This document shows positions 1-5,091 of a stretch of DNA of 10,277 nucleotides, piece by piece. Numbering within the stretch: the stretch's first letter is position 1; every line of letters begins with the position of its first letter. Both the position numbers and the translations under genes were made by a program. The notes beneath the pieces were generated by a model. The model saw only the letters and a program-made list of their open reading frames with translations. It was not told where the DNA came from and searched no databases. Source of the stretch: an uncultured Collinsella sp. (GTDB taxonomy: Bacteria; Actinomycetota; Coriobacteriia; Coriobacteriales; Coriobacteriaceae); contig CABQMC010000040.1 in assembly GCA_902465115.1 (NCBI GenBank), positions 1 through 10,277 on the forward strand. The letters run 5' to 3'.

Positions 1-128
1 CGGTAGCGCTCGTGTTCGACCGCCGCCGGCAAAAGATCAAAGCCCACGACCTCGTGGCCCTCGTCCAAAAATCGCTGCACGCACGCGGCTCCGATACCGC
101 CCGAAGCGCCCGTGATCAAAACACGCAT
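1..128 (-). CDS. SDR-family oxidoreductase, N-terminal fragment
   Basis: Only the first 42 codons lie in the window; the gene continues beyond position 1. The translation starts MRVLITGASGGIGAACVQRF. It has the glycine-rich dinucleotide-binding turn TGASGGIG at residues 6-13, after a short beta strand, as in classical short-chain dehydrogenases/reductases. An aspartate near residue 31, at the end of the second predicted strand (VVGFD), usually indicates preference for NAD(H) over NADP(H). The start is well supported: an AAGGAG-type ribosome site (134-139) precedes the ATG by about 5 nt and overlaps the stop codon of the upstream transporter gene (138-140). The two genes are therefore almost certainly co-transcribed and probably translationally coupled. 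The substrate and the catalytic Tyr-Lys pair are outside the window. An NAD-dependent epimerase of the extended SDR type is less likely, because those usually have a GxxGxxG pattern. Confidence 0.85.
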   Translation of the reverse strand, partial: MRVLITGASGGIGAACVQRFLDEGHEVVGFDLLPAAVEHERY

Positions 129-137
129 ACTTGCTCC

Positions 138-860
138 TTAGACGGTTGCGTGGCGCTCGAGGTACTCGGAACCCACATTTTCGCGCTCCCAGCCGCGCAC
201 GACCTTATAGCCCACGGGGCTCAGGAAGACCTCGCACAGCAGCTCGGCGATGGCACCCGTCAGCGAGCACATAAGGACCTGCACCCAGGTCCAACCAAAG
301 AACGTGTGGCTCACCACAATGGCAAAGACAAGGTTGTCGATAAACTGGCCAACACCCGTGGACACATAGGAGCGGAAGGCAAAGCTCGCAAAGTTATTCT
401 TTTTGAGCATACGGCCAAGCGACTGGTTGAGCGTGGAGTTAACCACGGCAGAGACGAGCATTGCCAGCGAAGAGCCCAGCACCACGTACCAGGTGCCGCC
501 GATGGTGGCGTTAAGGGCGGTGTTGACCTCGATCATGCCCGTGTCGTAGTAGGCGCCCCACATGCCGGGCGTGAGCGAGCATGCCCAAAAGCACAGGCTC
601 ACGGCCAGGTTGACCAGTAGCGCGAGGATGGAGATTTTGATGGATGCCTTGGCGCCAAAGCGCTTGCAGATCATGTCCTGGCACAAAAACGAGACCCAGC
701 TCACCACAAAGCCGCAATCGAGTGCCAGATACGGCAGGCTGATGAGCTCTTTGTTGGCCAGCAGGTTCATCATGATGACGCTCACGAAAAACAGCGAAAC
801 CGTTGCCGCGGGAATGCTCCGCAACAGGACCTTGTAGTCCTCCATGACCTTCTTGATCAT
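138..860 (-). CDS. VUT-family membrane transporter (putative queuosine precursor transporter)
   Basis: A 240-residue polytopic membrane protein with about six hydrophobic segments (roughly residues 15-35, 44-62, 73-95, 120-142, 166-186 and 191-216). It resembles the VUT/YhhQ family (Vut_1), whose studied members take up queuosine precursors such as preQ0, preQ1 or queuine. Family-like features are polar residues inside the membrane segments: Asn32 in MMNLLANK, Asp48 in the ALDCGF stretch, Asp62 before the basic KRFGAK loop, and Asp175 in GQFIDNLVF. The start MIKKVMEDYK was chosen because AAAGGAG (867-873) lies six bases upstream. A longer reading to position 959 would run through the predicted leader structure. 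The gene has its own candidate promoter and a short structured leader, and an SDR gene follows after nine bases. Substrate specificity is inferred from the family and the leader; other VUT substrates remain possible. Confidence 0.82.
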   Translation of the reverse strand: MIKKVMEDYKVLLRSIPAATVSLFFVSVIMMNLLANKELISLPYLALDCGFVVSWVSFLCQDMICKRFGAKASIKISILALLVNLAVSLCFWACSLTPGMWGAYYDTGMIEVNTALNATIGGTWYVVLGSSLAMLVSAVVNSTLNQSLGRMLKKNNFASFAFRSYVSTGVGQFIDNLVFAIVVSHTFFGWTWVQVLMCSLTGAIAELLCEVFLSPVGYKVVRGWERENVGSEYLERHATV

Positions 861-866
861 TATGTA

Positions 867-873
867 CTCCTTT
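867..873 (-). promoter_or_regulatory. Ribosome binding site of the VUT transporter gene
   Basis: AAAGGAG sits six bases before the ATG at 858-860 and fixes the start of the transporter. It follows directly on the A-rich 3' tail of the putative pseudoknot leader. Folding of that tail would therefore be expected to limit ribosome access. Confidence 0.75.
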
Positions 874-916
874 GGTTTTAGGTTTAACGAGCAGGATATC
901 GGACCCGAACTGCTCG
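874..916 (-). promoter_or_regulatory. Candidate preQ1-I-like riboswitch leader
   Basis: Read on the minus strand, CGAGCAG (916-910) and CUGCUCG (894-888) form a perfect 7-bp stem. Its 15-nt loop begins UUCGGGUCC. An A-rich tail (887-874, UUAAACCUAAAACC) follows and leads directly into the AAAGGAG ribosome site. The loop trinucleotide GGU (905-903) can pair with ACC in the tail (883-881, or 876-874), giving an H-type pseudoknot. A C (902) follows the GGU, in the place where class-I preQ1 riboswitches have the ligand-pairing cytosine. The UUC at the start of the loop also matches that class (known example: loop UUC-UAG-C with tail A-rich-CUA). The gene downstream is of the queuosine-precursor transporter family. 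This is a hand-made structural match. The tail is less A-rich than the classical consensus and the P1 stem is longer than usual. Confidence 0.5.
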
Positions 917-944
917 GACGCCCCGGTCTTGAGACGACGGTGGT

Positions 945-973
945 ATGATAGCCGCTCACACGGCATCAGGCAA
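945..973 (-). promoter_or_regulatory. Promoter of the VUT-SDR operon
   Basis: On the minus strand, TTGCCT (973-968) and TATCAT (950-945) are separated by exactly 17 bp, a good sigma-70/SigA-type match. Transcription would start near 938, giving a leader of about 77 nt before the ATG. This leader contains the whole stem-loop at 888-916. The promoter lies just after the hairpin that follows prfC. Confidence 0.6.
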
Positions 974-979
974 GCAACC

Positions 980-1009
980 GGCGCGGCAGCCCCGCAGGGC
1001 CACCGCGCC
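980..1009 (-). terminator. GC-rich hairpin after prfC (terminator-like, no U-tract)
   Basis: Starting seven bases after the prfC stop codon, GGCGCGG (minus strand, 1009-1003) pairs with CCGCGCC (986-980). Inside it, after a TG/TG mismatch, GCCC pairs with GGGC around a four-base loop. The hairpin is very stable, but the following bases (GGTTGCTTGCC) lack a run of U, so it is not a textbook intrinsic terminator. It may protect the 3' end of the mRNA or work with a termination factor. It also separates prfC from the transporter promoter that starts seven bases further on. Confidence 0.45.
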
Positions 1010-1015
1010 GATGCG

Positions 1016-2629
1016 TTAAAAGGCCACGTTGCCAAACTCCGACAGGATAAGGTCGGGGTTGTGGTCGGTTGCCCAGTCCACATTCCACGGGCTCGTAAAC
1101 AGCAGCAGCTTGCCGCCGCGCATGTCCTCGACGCGCAGCGTGTCGCGCGTGAGCGAAAGGCCCGGGATATCGATGGTATCGGGGTCGTTCTGGATCCAGC
1201 GGATGTCCGTATAGGGCAGCGGCTGGCGACGGACCTCAACACGGTACTCGGCCTTGAGACGGCGCTCGAGCACCTCAAACTGCAGCACGCCGACCACGCC
1301 CACGATGACGCTCTCCATGCCGGCGCCCAGCTCGCGGAAGATCTGGATGGCACCCTCCTGGGCAAGCTCCTCCATACCCTTGACGAACTGCTTGCGCTTG
1401 AGCGTATCGACCTGCGTAATGCGAGCGAACATCTCGGGGGCAAACGTCGGGATTTGCGGATACTGCACGTGGCGCTTGCCGGAGCACACGGTGTCGCCGA
1501 TGCTAAAGATACCCGGATCGAACAGGCCCACGATATCGCCCGCGTACGCCTCGTCCACGATGGCGCGGTCGTCGGCCATCATCGACGTGCCCGTAGCAAG
1601 CTTGAGCTTGCGGTTGCCCTGCACGTGGAAGGCGTCCATGCCGCGCTCGAACTTGCCCGAGCAAATGCGCACAAAGGCGATGCGGTCACGGTGGTTCTTG
1701 TCCATGTTGGCCTGGATCTTAAACACAAAGCCGCTAAAGTCGTCGCGGCAGGGATCGACCGGCTCGCTGGTGAGCGTATCGGTATAGGCGCGCGGCGTCG
1801 GGGCCAGACGCAGGAACTCCTTGAGGAAGGGCTCCACGCCAAAGTTGGTGAGCGCCGAGCCAAAGAACGCCGGGCTCAGCTTGCCGCAGGCCACGGCATC
1901 CAAGTCGAGCTCGTCGCCAGCGCCATCGAGCAACTCGATGTCGTCCATCAGGTTCTTATGGTTCTCCTCGCCGATGAGCTCATCCATGGAAGGATCGCCC
2001 AGCTCGGCCTCGACCTCGGCGACCTTCTTGGTGGCGTTGGCGTGGCCGTCGCCCTCAAAGGCAATGACGCGACGGGTCTGACGATCGAACACGCCGCGGA
2101 AGTTGCGGCCGCTGCCGATCGGCCAGTTCATAGGATACGTATTGATGCCCAGAACGTTCTCGATCTCTTCCATGAGCTCAAACGGATCGCGAGCCTCGTG
2201 GTCGAGCTTGTTCACAAAGGTGAAGATGGGAATATGGCGCAGCGTACAGACCTTAAAGAGCTTCTTGGTCTGGGCCTCGACGCCCTTGGCGCCGTCGATG
2301 ACCATGACTGCGGCGTCAGCGGCCATAAGGGTACGGTAGGTATCCTCCGAAAAGTCCTGGTGACCGGGGGTATCGAGGATGTTGACGCAGGCGCCGTTGT
2401 AAGTGAACTGCAGCACCGAGGAGGTGACGGAAATGCCGCGCTCCTTCTCGATGTCCATCCAGTCCGAGACGGCATGCTTGGCCGAGCTCTTGCCCTTGAC
2501 CGAGCCGGCAGTCTGGATGCTGCCGGTATAGAGCAGCAGCTTCTCGGTAAGTGTGGTCTTACCGGCGTCCGGGTGGCTGATGATCGCGAATGTGCGGCGC
2601 GACGAGATTTCATCCGACAGGCTTGCCAT
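1016..2629 (-). CDS. prfC: Peptide chain release factor 3 (RF3)
   Basis: A 537-residue translational GTPase, close to the roughly 530 residues of typical RF3. RF3 recycles RF1 and RF2 from the ribosome after stop-codon-dependent peptide release and is a cytoplasmic factor. The GTP-binding motifs are all present: G1 HPDAGKTT at residues 19-26, the switch-I RGIS at 64-67, G3 DTPGH at 86-90, and G4 NKLD at 140-143. The opening SSRRTFAIISHPDAGKTT and WMDIEKERGISVTSSV are characteristic of RF3 as opposed to EF-G. The C-terminal two-thirds (QVDTLKRKQFVKGMEEL, GVVGVLQFEVLERRLKAEY) match the RF3 beta-barrel and domain III. The start MASLSDEI was chosen because AAAGGA lies about five bases upstream; two earlier in-frame ATGs lack a comparable site. 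The gene appears to be a single transcript, with a TACAAT -10 element about 50 bp upstream of the start. Confidence 0.96.
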   Translation of the reverse strand: MASLSDEISSRRTFAIISHPDAGKTTLTEKLLLYTGSIQTAGSVKGKSSAKHAVSDWMDIEKERGISVTSSVLQFTYNGACVNILDTPGHQDFSEDTYRTLMAADAAVMVIDGAKGVEAQTKKLFKVCTLRHIPIFTFVNKLDHEARDPFELMEEIENVLGINTYPMNWPIGSGRNFRGVFDRQTRRVIAFEGDGHANATKKVAEVEAELGDPSMDELIGEENHKNLMDDIELLDGAGDELDLDAVACGKLSPAFFGSALTNFGVEPFLKEFLRLAPTPRAYTDTLTSEPVDPCRDDFSGFVFKIQANMDKNHRDRIAFVRICSGKFERGMDAFHVQGNRKLKLATGTSMMADDRAIVDEAYAGDIVGLFDPGIFSIGDTVCSGKRHVQYPQIPTFAPEMFARITQVDTLKRKQFVKGMEELAQEGAIQIFRELGAGMESVIVGVVGVLQFEVLERRLKAEYRVEVRRQPLPYTDIRWIQNDPDTIDIPGLSLTRDTLRVEDMRGGKLLLFTSPWNVDWATDHNPDLILSEFGNVAF

Positions 2630-2676
2630 GCGGATCCTTTCTTGCATTGAGTGCATTACGTCGATGTAACCGCACT

Positions 2677-2682
2677 ATTGTA
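2677..2682 (-). promoter_or_regulatory. Candidate -10 element of prfC
   Basis: TACAAT on the minus strand, preceded by GC, matches five of six bases of the sigma-70 -10 consensus. Transcription would start near 2670 and leave a leader of about 40 nt. No convincing -35 hexamer is seen at 16-18 bp spacing. The same TACAAT hexamer occurs before the ClC gene. Confidence 0.45.
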
Positions 2683-2772
2683 GCCGCGAAATCCCGCCAT
2701 AGGGCACCTATCAGGACAAATTCATCAGTCAGAACGTGAACGGCTAGTTATCGGAAGTATTCTGCAGCAGAC

Positions 2773-2831
2773 TGTCTCAATCTGTAACAAGCAGAGCTTA
2801 TTTGGCCCCCCATCTGTTACAGATTGAGACA
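2773..2831. repeat. Intergenic palindromic unit 1 (17-bp perfect arms, 25-nt centre)
   Basis: The left arm TGTCTCAATCTGTAACA (2773-2789) is matched perfectly by its inverse at 2815-2831. The unpaired centre of 25 nt contains a C-run (2806-2811). As RNA or extruded DNA it would be a 17-bp hairpin. Each arm also contains a smaller near-palindrome, CTGTnACAG or a one-base variant. There is no T-run after it, so it does not look like an intrinsic terminator. It lies between divergent genes, so neither gene needs a terminator here. Confidence 0.9.
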
Positions 2832-2852
2832 AACAAACTTGCCCGCCAGCAA

Positions 2853-2911
2853 AATCTCAATCTGTAACAGGTAGCCGTCCAAATCGGTTCCAGATGTTAC
2901 AGATTGAGATT
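2853..2911. repeat. Intergenic palindromic unit 2, same design as unit 1
   Basis: AATCTCAATCTGTAACA (2853-2869) is inverted perfectly at 2895-2911. Arm length (17) and centre length (25) are identical to unit 1, and the units start 80 bp apart with 21 bp between them. The 15-bp core TCTCAATCTGTAACA is the same in all four arms, while the 25-bp centres are unrelated. The two outermost base pairs differ from unit 1 but stay complementary. No coding sequence is seen here. The element could be a REP/MITE-like genomic repeat or a set of protein-binding sites. Confidence 0.9.
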
Positions 2912-2942
2912 AATGAACGAGCGGACAATCCGTATTTACCTC

Positions 2943-2972
2943 TTGCATAACTGTGCATAGTGTATATATACT
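2943..2972 (+). promoter_or_regulatory. Promoter of the GntR-ABC operon
   Basis: TTGCAT (2943-2948) and TATACT (2967-2972) are 18 bp apart; an alternative -10, TATATA at 2965-2970, would give 16 bp. Transcription would begin near 2979, about 40 nt before the GTG start of the regulator. The -10 region sits inside the symmetric sequence GTGTATATATAC, so a repressor bound there would block RNA polymerase. Confidence 0.6.
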
Positions 2973-2998
2973 GTGCTTACCGGTTATATACACGTGTA
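2950..2998. promoter_or_regulatory. Candidate GntR/YtrA-type operator region
   Basis: Several symmetric elements overlap the promoter. GTGTATATA (2960-2968) is inverted as TATATACAC (2985-2993). TACACGTGTA (2989-2998) is a perfect 10-bp palindrome. A 20-bp direct repeat beginning ACTGTGC occurs at 2950-2969 and 2970-2989, with 15 of 20 positions equal. YtrA-type GntR regulators normally repress their own operon by binding inverted repeats in the promoter, so this is the expected place for the site. Which of the elements is bound is not known. Confidence 0.5.
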
Positions 2999-3020
2999 GC
3001 CCAACAGCTAAGGAGCCGCT

Positions 3021-3401
3021 GTGGACATCATCCTATCCAATTCGAGCGACAAACCCATCTACGAGCAAATAGCCTCGCAAGTCAAAGCTCAGATCCTTTC
3101 GGGCACGCTCGCTGCGGGAGCCAAACTCCCCAGCATCCGTGCACTCGCGAGCGATCTTGGCGTGAGCGTCATCACCACCAAGCGCGCCTACGCCGACCTG
3201 GAGCAGCTCGGGTTTATCTGCACTGTGCAGGGCAAGGGCTGCTTTGTCGCCGAGGGCAACCAAGAACTCTTGCGCGAAAACCAGCTCTGCCATATCGAAG
3301 AGCTACTTTCGAAAGCGGCGAGCCAAGCCGAAACCCTGGGCGTCACGCGCGACAAACTGCACGAGATGCTCGACCTGGTAGCCCCCGAAACCATGCAGTA
3401 G
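3021..3401 (+). CDS. GntR-family transcriptional regulator, YtrA subfamily
   Basis: A 126-residue regulator. Residues 10-78 form the GntR winged helix-turn-helix: KPIYEQIASQVKAQILSGTL, then GAKLPSIRALASDLGVSVITTKRAYADLEQLG, then a short wing ending GKGCFV. The C-terminal part is only about 48 residues, mostly helical, and has no effector-binding domain of the FadR or UbiC type. Short length plus a downstream ABC transporter is diagnostic of the YtrA group. Translation starts at GTG, preceded by AAGGAG (3010-3015) five bases upstream. The gene is first in an operon, with the ATPase 23 bases further on and the permease overlapping the ATPase. It probably represses its own promoter, which carries several symmetric sequences, and is released under cell-envelope stress or antibiotic exposure as in related systems. 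The inducer is unknown. Confidence 0.92.
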   Translation: MDIILSNSSDKPIYEQIASQVKAQILSGTLAAGAKLPSIRALASDLGVSVITTKRAYADLEQLGFICTVQGKGCFVAEGNQELLRENQLCHIEELLSKAASQAETLGVTRDKLHEMLDLVAPETMQ

Positions 3402-3424
3402 CCATCTGCAAGAAAGGCTATACC

Positions 3425-4306
3425 ATGCAAAACCTTTTAGAACTCAAAGGCATCTCACGCCGTGTGAGCGACCGTTTTACGCTGCGCGACGTCACGCTTG
3501 CCGTGGAGCCCGGCCAGATCGTTGGCTTTGTGGGCGCAAATGGCGCCGGCAAGACGACGACCATTCGCGCCGCGCTTGGGCTTATAAAGCTCGATGCCGG
3601 CGAGGTGCACCTGTTTGGGCAGCACTGTGGCGTCGACGCGCCCGATGAGTCGCAACGCCACCTACGCTCCCGCGTCGGTCTTGTCCTGGACACGTGCCCC
3701 TTCCCCTCCACGCTCAAGGTGGGCCAGATCGAGTCGCTCGTAGGCCCGGCGTACCCCACGTGGGACCGCGAAACGTTCGCCGGATTCATCAACCGATTTG
3801 GCCTCGATTCCAAGACAAAGGTCAAGGACCTCTCCCGCGGCATGGGCATGAAACTGCAGCTTGCCTGTGCACTCAGCCACAATGCCAAGCTGCTCGTTTT
3901 GGACGAAGCCACCGCGGGCCTCGATCCCATGGCACGCGAGGAGCTGCTCGATGAGTTGCTTGCCTTTGTCGCCGACGGCCAGCACAGCGTGCTGCTCTCG
4001 AGCCATATTACGTCCGACCTCGATCGCGCCGCCGACCGCGTCATCTGTATCGATAACGGTTCGATTGTGTTTGACCTGCCGCGCGAGGATATTACCGACC
4101 GCGCCGGCATCGCCCACTGCACCCAAGCGCAGGCCGCCGAGCTTATGGCTTGCGTCGAAGGCGCCCGTGCCGTCCACCACGCCTATAGCGTGGACGTGCT
4201 CGTGCCCAACCGTCGCGAAACGCTCGAGGCCTTCCCCGAGATTCCCTGCGATCGGGCAACCATTGATGACTATCTACGCCTCATGCTGAAAGGGGCTTCG
4301 AAATGA
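3425..4306 (+). CDS. ABC transporter ATP-binding protein (YtrB/CcmA-like)
   Basis: A 293-residue cytoplasmic ATPase that should power the permease encoded next. The Walker A motif GANGAGKTT is at residues 37-45. The signature motif is LSRGMGMKLQLACAL, with RGMG replacing the usual SGGQ, a form common in YtrB-type and related exporter ATPases. It is followed by Walker B LLVLDEATAGLDP and a switch histidine in LLSSHI. About 75 residues beyond the ATPase core form a C-terminal extension. The ATG was chosen because GAAAGG (3412-3417) precedes it by seven bases; the same frame is open far upstream, but that part overlaps the regulator gene. The stop overlaps the permease start by four bases (ATGA), showing translational coupling. 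The substrate is unknown; related systems export peptides, lipids or antibiotics. Confidence 0.93.
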   Translation: MQNLLELKGISRRVSDRFTLRDVTLAVEPGQIVGFVGANGAGKTTTIRAALGLIKLDAGEVHLFGQHCGVDAPDESQRHLRSRVGLVLDTCPFPSTLKVGQIESLVGPAYPTWDRETFAGFINRFGLDSKTKVKDLSRGMGMKLQLACALSHNAKLLVLDEATAGLDPMAREELLDELLAFVADGQHSVLLSSHITSDLDRAADRVICIDNGSIVFDLPREDITDRAGIAHCTQAQAAELMACVEGARAVHHAYSVDVLVPNRRETLEAFPEIPCDRATIDDYLRLMLKGASK

Positions 4307-5001
4307 AACGCGCCTTTATGTCCGAGCTCGCCATCGTTCGCACGCTCATCCCGAGCATCGCGGGCGTCGGCCTGTTCATCTTCGTTGTGCTGACGCTCGC
4401 CAACACGTCGGGTGGCGACTCCGGCATGAGCGCCGGCGCCTGCGCCGTCAGTGCCATGTCGCCCATCCTATTCCTGAACTCACTGGCCGGTTACGACAAT
4501 CAAAACGGTTGGGAGCGCTATCGCGCAACGCTGCCTCTCTCGCGTAAAGACATCATCTGCGCACGCTACCTGAGCATCATTGTCTTCTCGGCTGTCATGG
4601 CGTGCGCCGCCGCGCTTCTGAATATCGTCTCCTTCCCGCTCTTCAACAGCGCGGGTGTCCCGTTGACGGGACAGGCGGTCTTTGAAATCGCAATCGCCTC
4701 GGCAGCATCGATGCTCATCTCCCTCATGATGGTATTCTTGACACAGCCGCTGTTCTTCCGATTTGGACACATGGAGGCGCTGCGCCTATCCCTTGGCCTG
4801 TTTGCCCTGTTTGGCTGCGGCACCATGGCAATGCTGAGTTCCTCCAACCCCATCAGCAACTGGCTCATGTCGATTGCCGGGGCGAATCCCGATCCTGCCG
4901 TTCTTAGCTGTCTGTGTGCAGGCATCGCCGTACTTGCCCTCGCGCTATGTGCAATCAGCTGCACCGTCAGCACCAAGGTTTATCGAGTACGCGATCTGTA
5001 G
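4303..5001 (+). CDS. ABC-2 type transporter permease
   Basis: A 232-residue membrane protein with about six predicted membrane segments (roughly residues 15-33, 45-62, 87-110, 126-149, 160-180 and 199-221). The cytoplasmic stretch NGWERYRATLPLSRKDIICARYL (66-90), with its ERY..LPLSR pattern, is typical of the ABC-2 permease group that pairs with YtrB-like ATPases. The start codon overlaps the ATPase stop codon as ATGA, and the ribosome site lies inside the ATPase gene (GAAAGGGG, 4288-4295). The protein is expected to form the membrane part of a homodimeric exporter driven by the preceding ATPase and controlled by the YtrA-type repressor. Sequence alone does not identify the substrate. Confidence 0.87.
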   Translation: MKRAFMSELAIVRTLIPSIAGVGLFIFVVLTLANTSGGDSGMSAGACAVSAMSPILFLNSLAGYDNQNGWERYRATLPLSRKDIICARYLSIIVFSAVMACAAALLNIVSFPLFNSAGVPLTGQAVFEIAIASAASMLISLMMVFLTQPLFFRFGHMEALRLSLGLFALFGCGTMAMLSSSNPISNWLMSIAGANPDPAVLSCLCAGIAVLALALCAISCTVSTKVYRVRDL

Positions 5002-5091
5002 CCACGCGTGTCTCAATCCACGAAGGACGCGATCGCCGCCCCTCCCCGTAAATCCGTGACAAATGGCATATCCCCAGCGTGAGCCACCGTA

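Noticed and set aside
12..620. Rightward open frame opposite the SDR and VUT genes.
   Set aside because: Shadow frame with no domain; the minus-strand genes have motifs, ribosome sites and tight spacing.
872..2650. A 592-codon rightward open frame antisense to prfC.
   Set aside because: It is the complement-frame shadow of a clearly recognisable RF3 gene in high-GC DNA. Its composition (His-, Ala-, Arg- and Asp-rich with no domain) and lack of a ribosome site argue against a real gene.
2630..2656. Upstream in-frame ATG starts for prfC adding up to nine residues.
   Set aside because: The internal ATG at 2627-2629 has AAAGGA at correct spacing, and RF3 proteins normally begin a few residues before the SSRRTFAIISHPD stretch.
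2773..2911. CRISPR-like array, because one 15-bp word occurs four times with spacers.
   Set aside because: Copies alternate in orientation, repeats are too short, spacers are unequal between and within units (25, 21 and 25 bp), and no cas gene is near.
5009..5018. TGTCTCAATC downstream of the ABC operon, identical to ten bases of the palindrome arm, taken as a fifth repeat copy.
   Set aside because: No inverse partner is nearby. An equally long match (GATTGAGATT) occurs inside the kinase coding sequence near 9985, so ten-base matches arise by chance here.
5002..5091. A bidirectional terminator between the convergent permease and ClC genes.
   Set aside because: I looked for a stem followed by a T-run on either strand and found only a weak TGGC/GCCA pairing, not enough to call.
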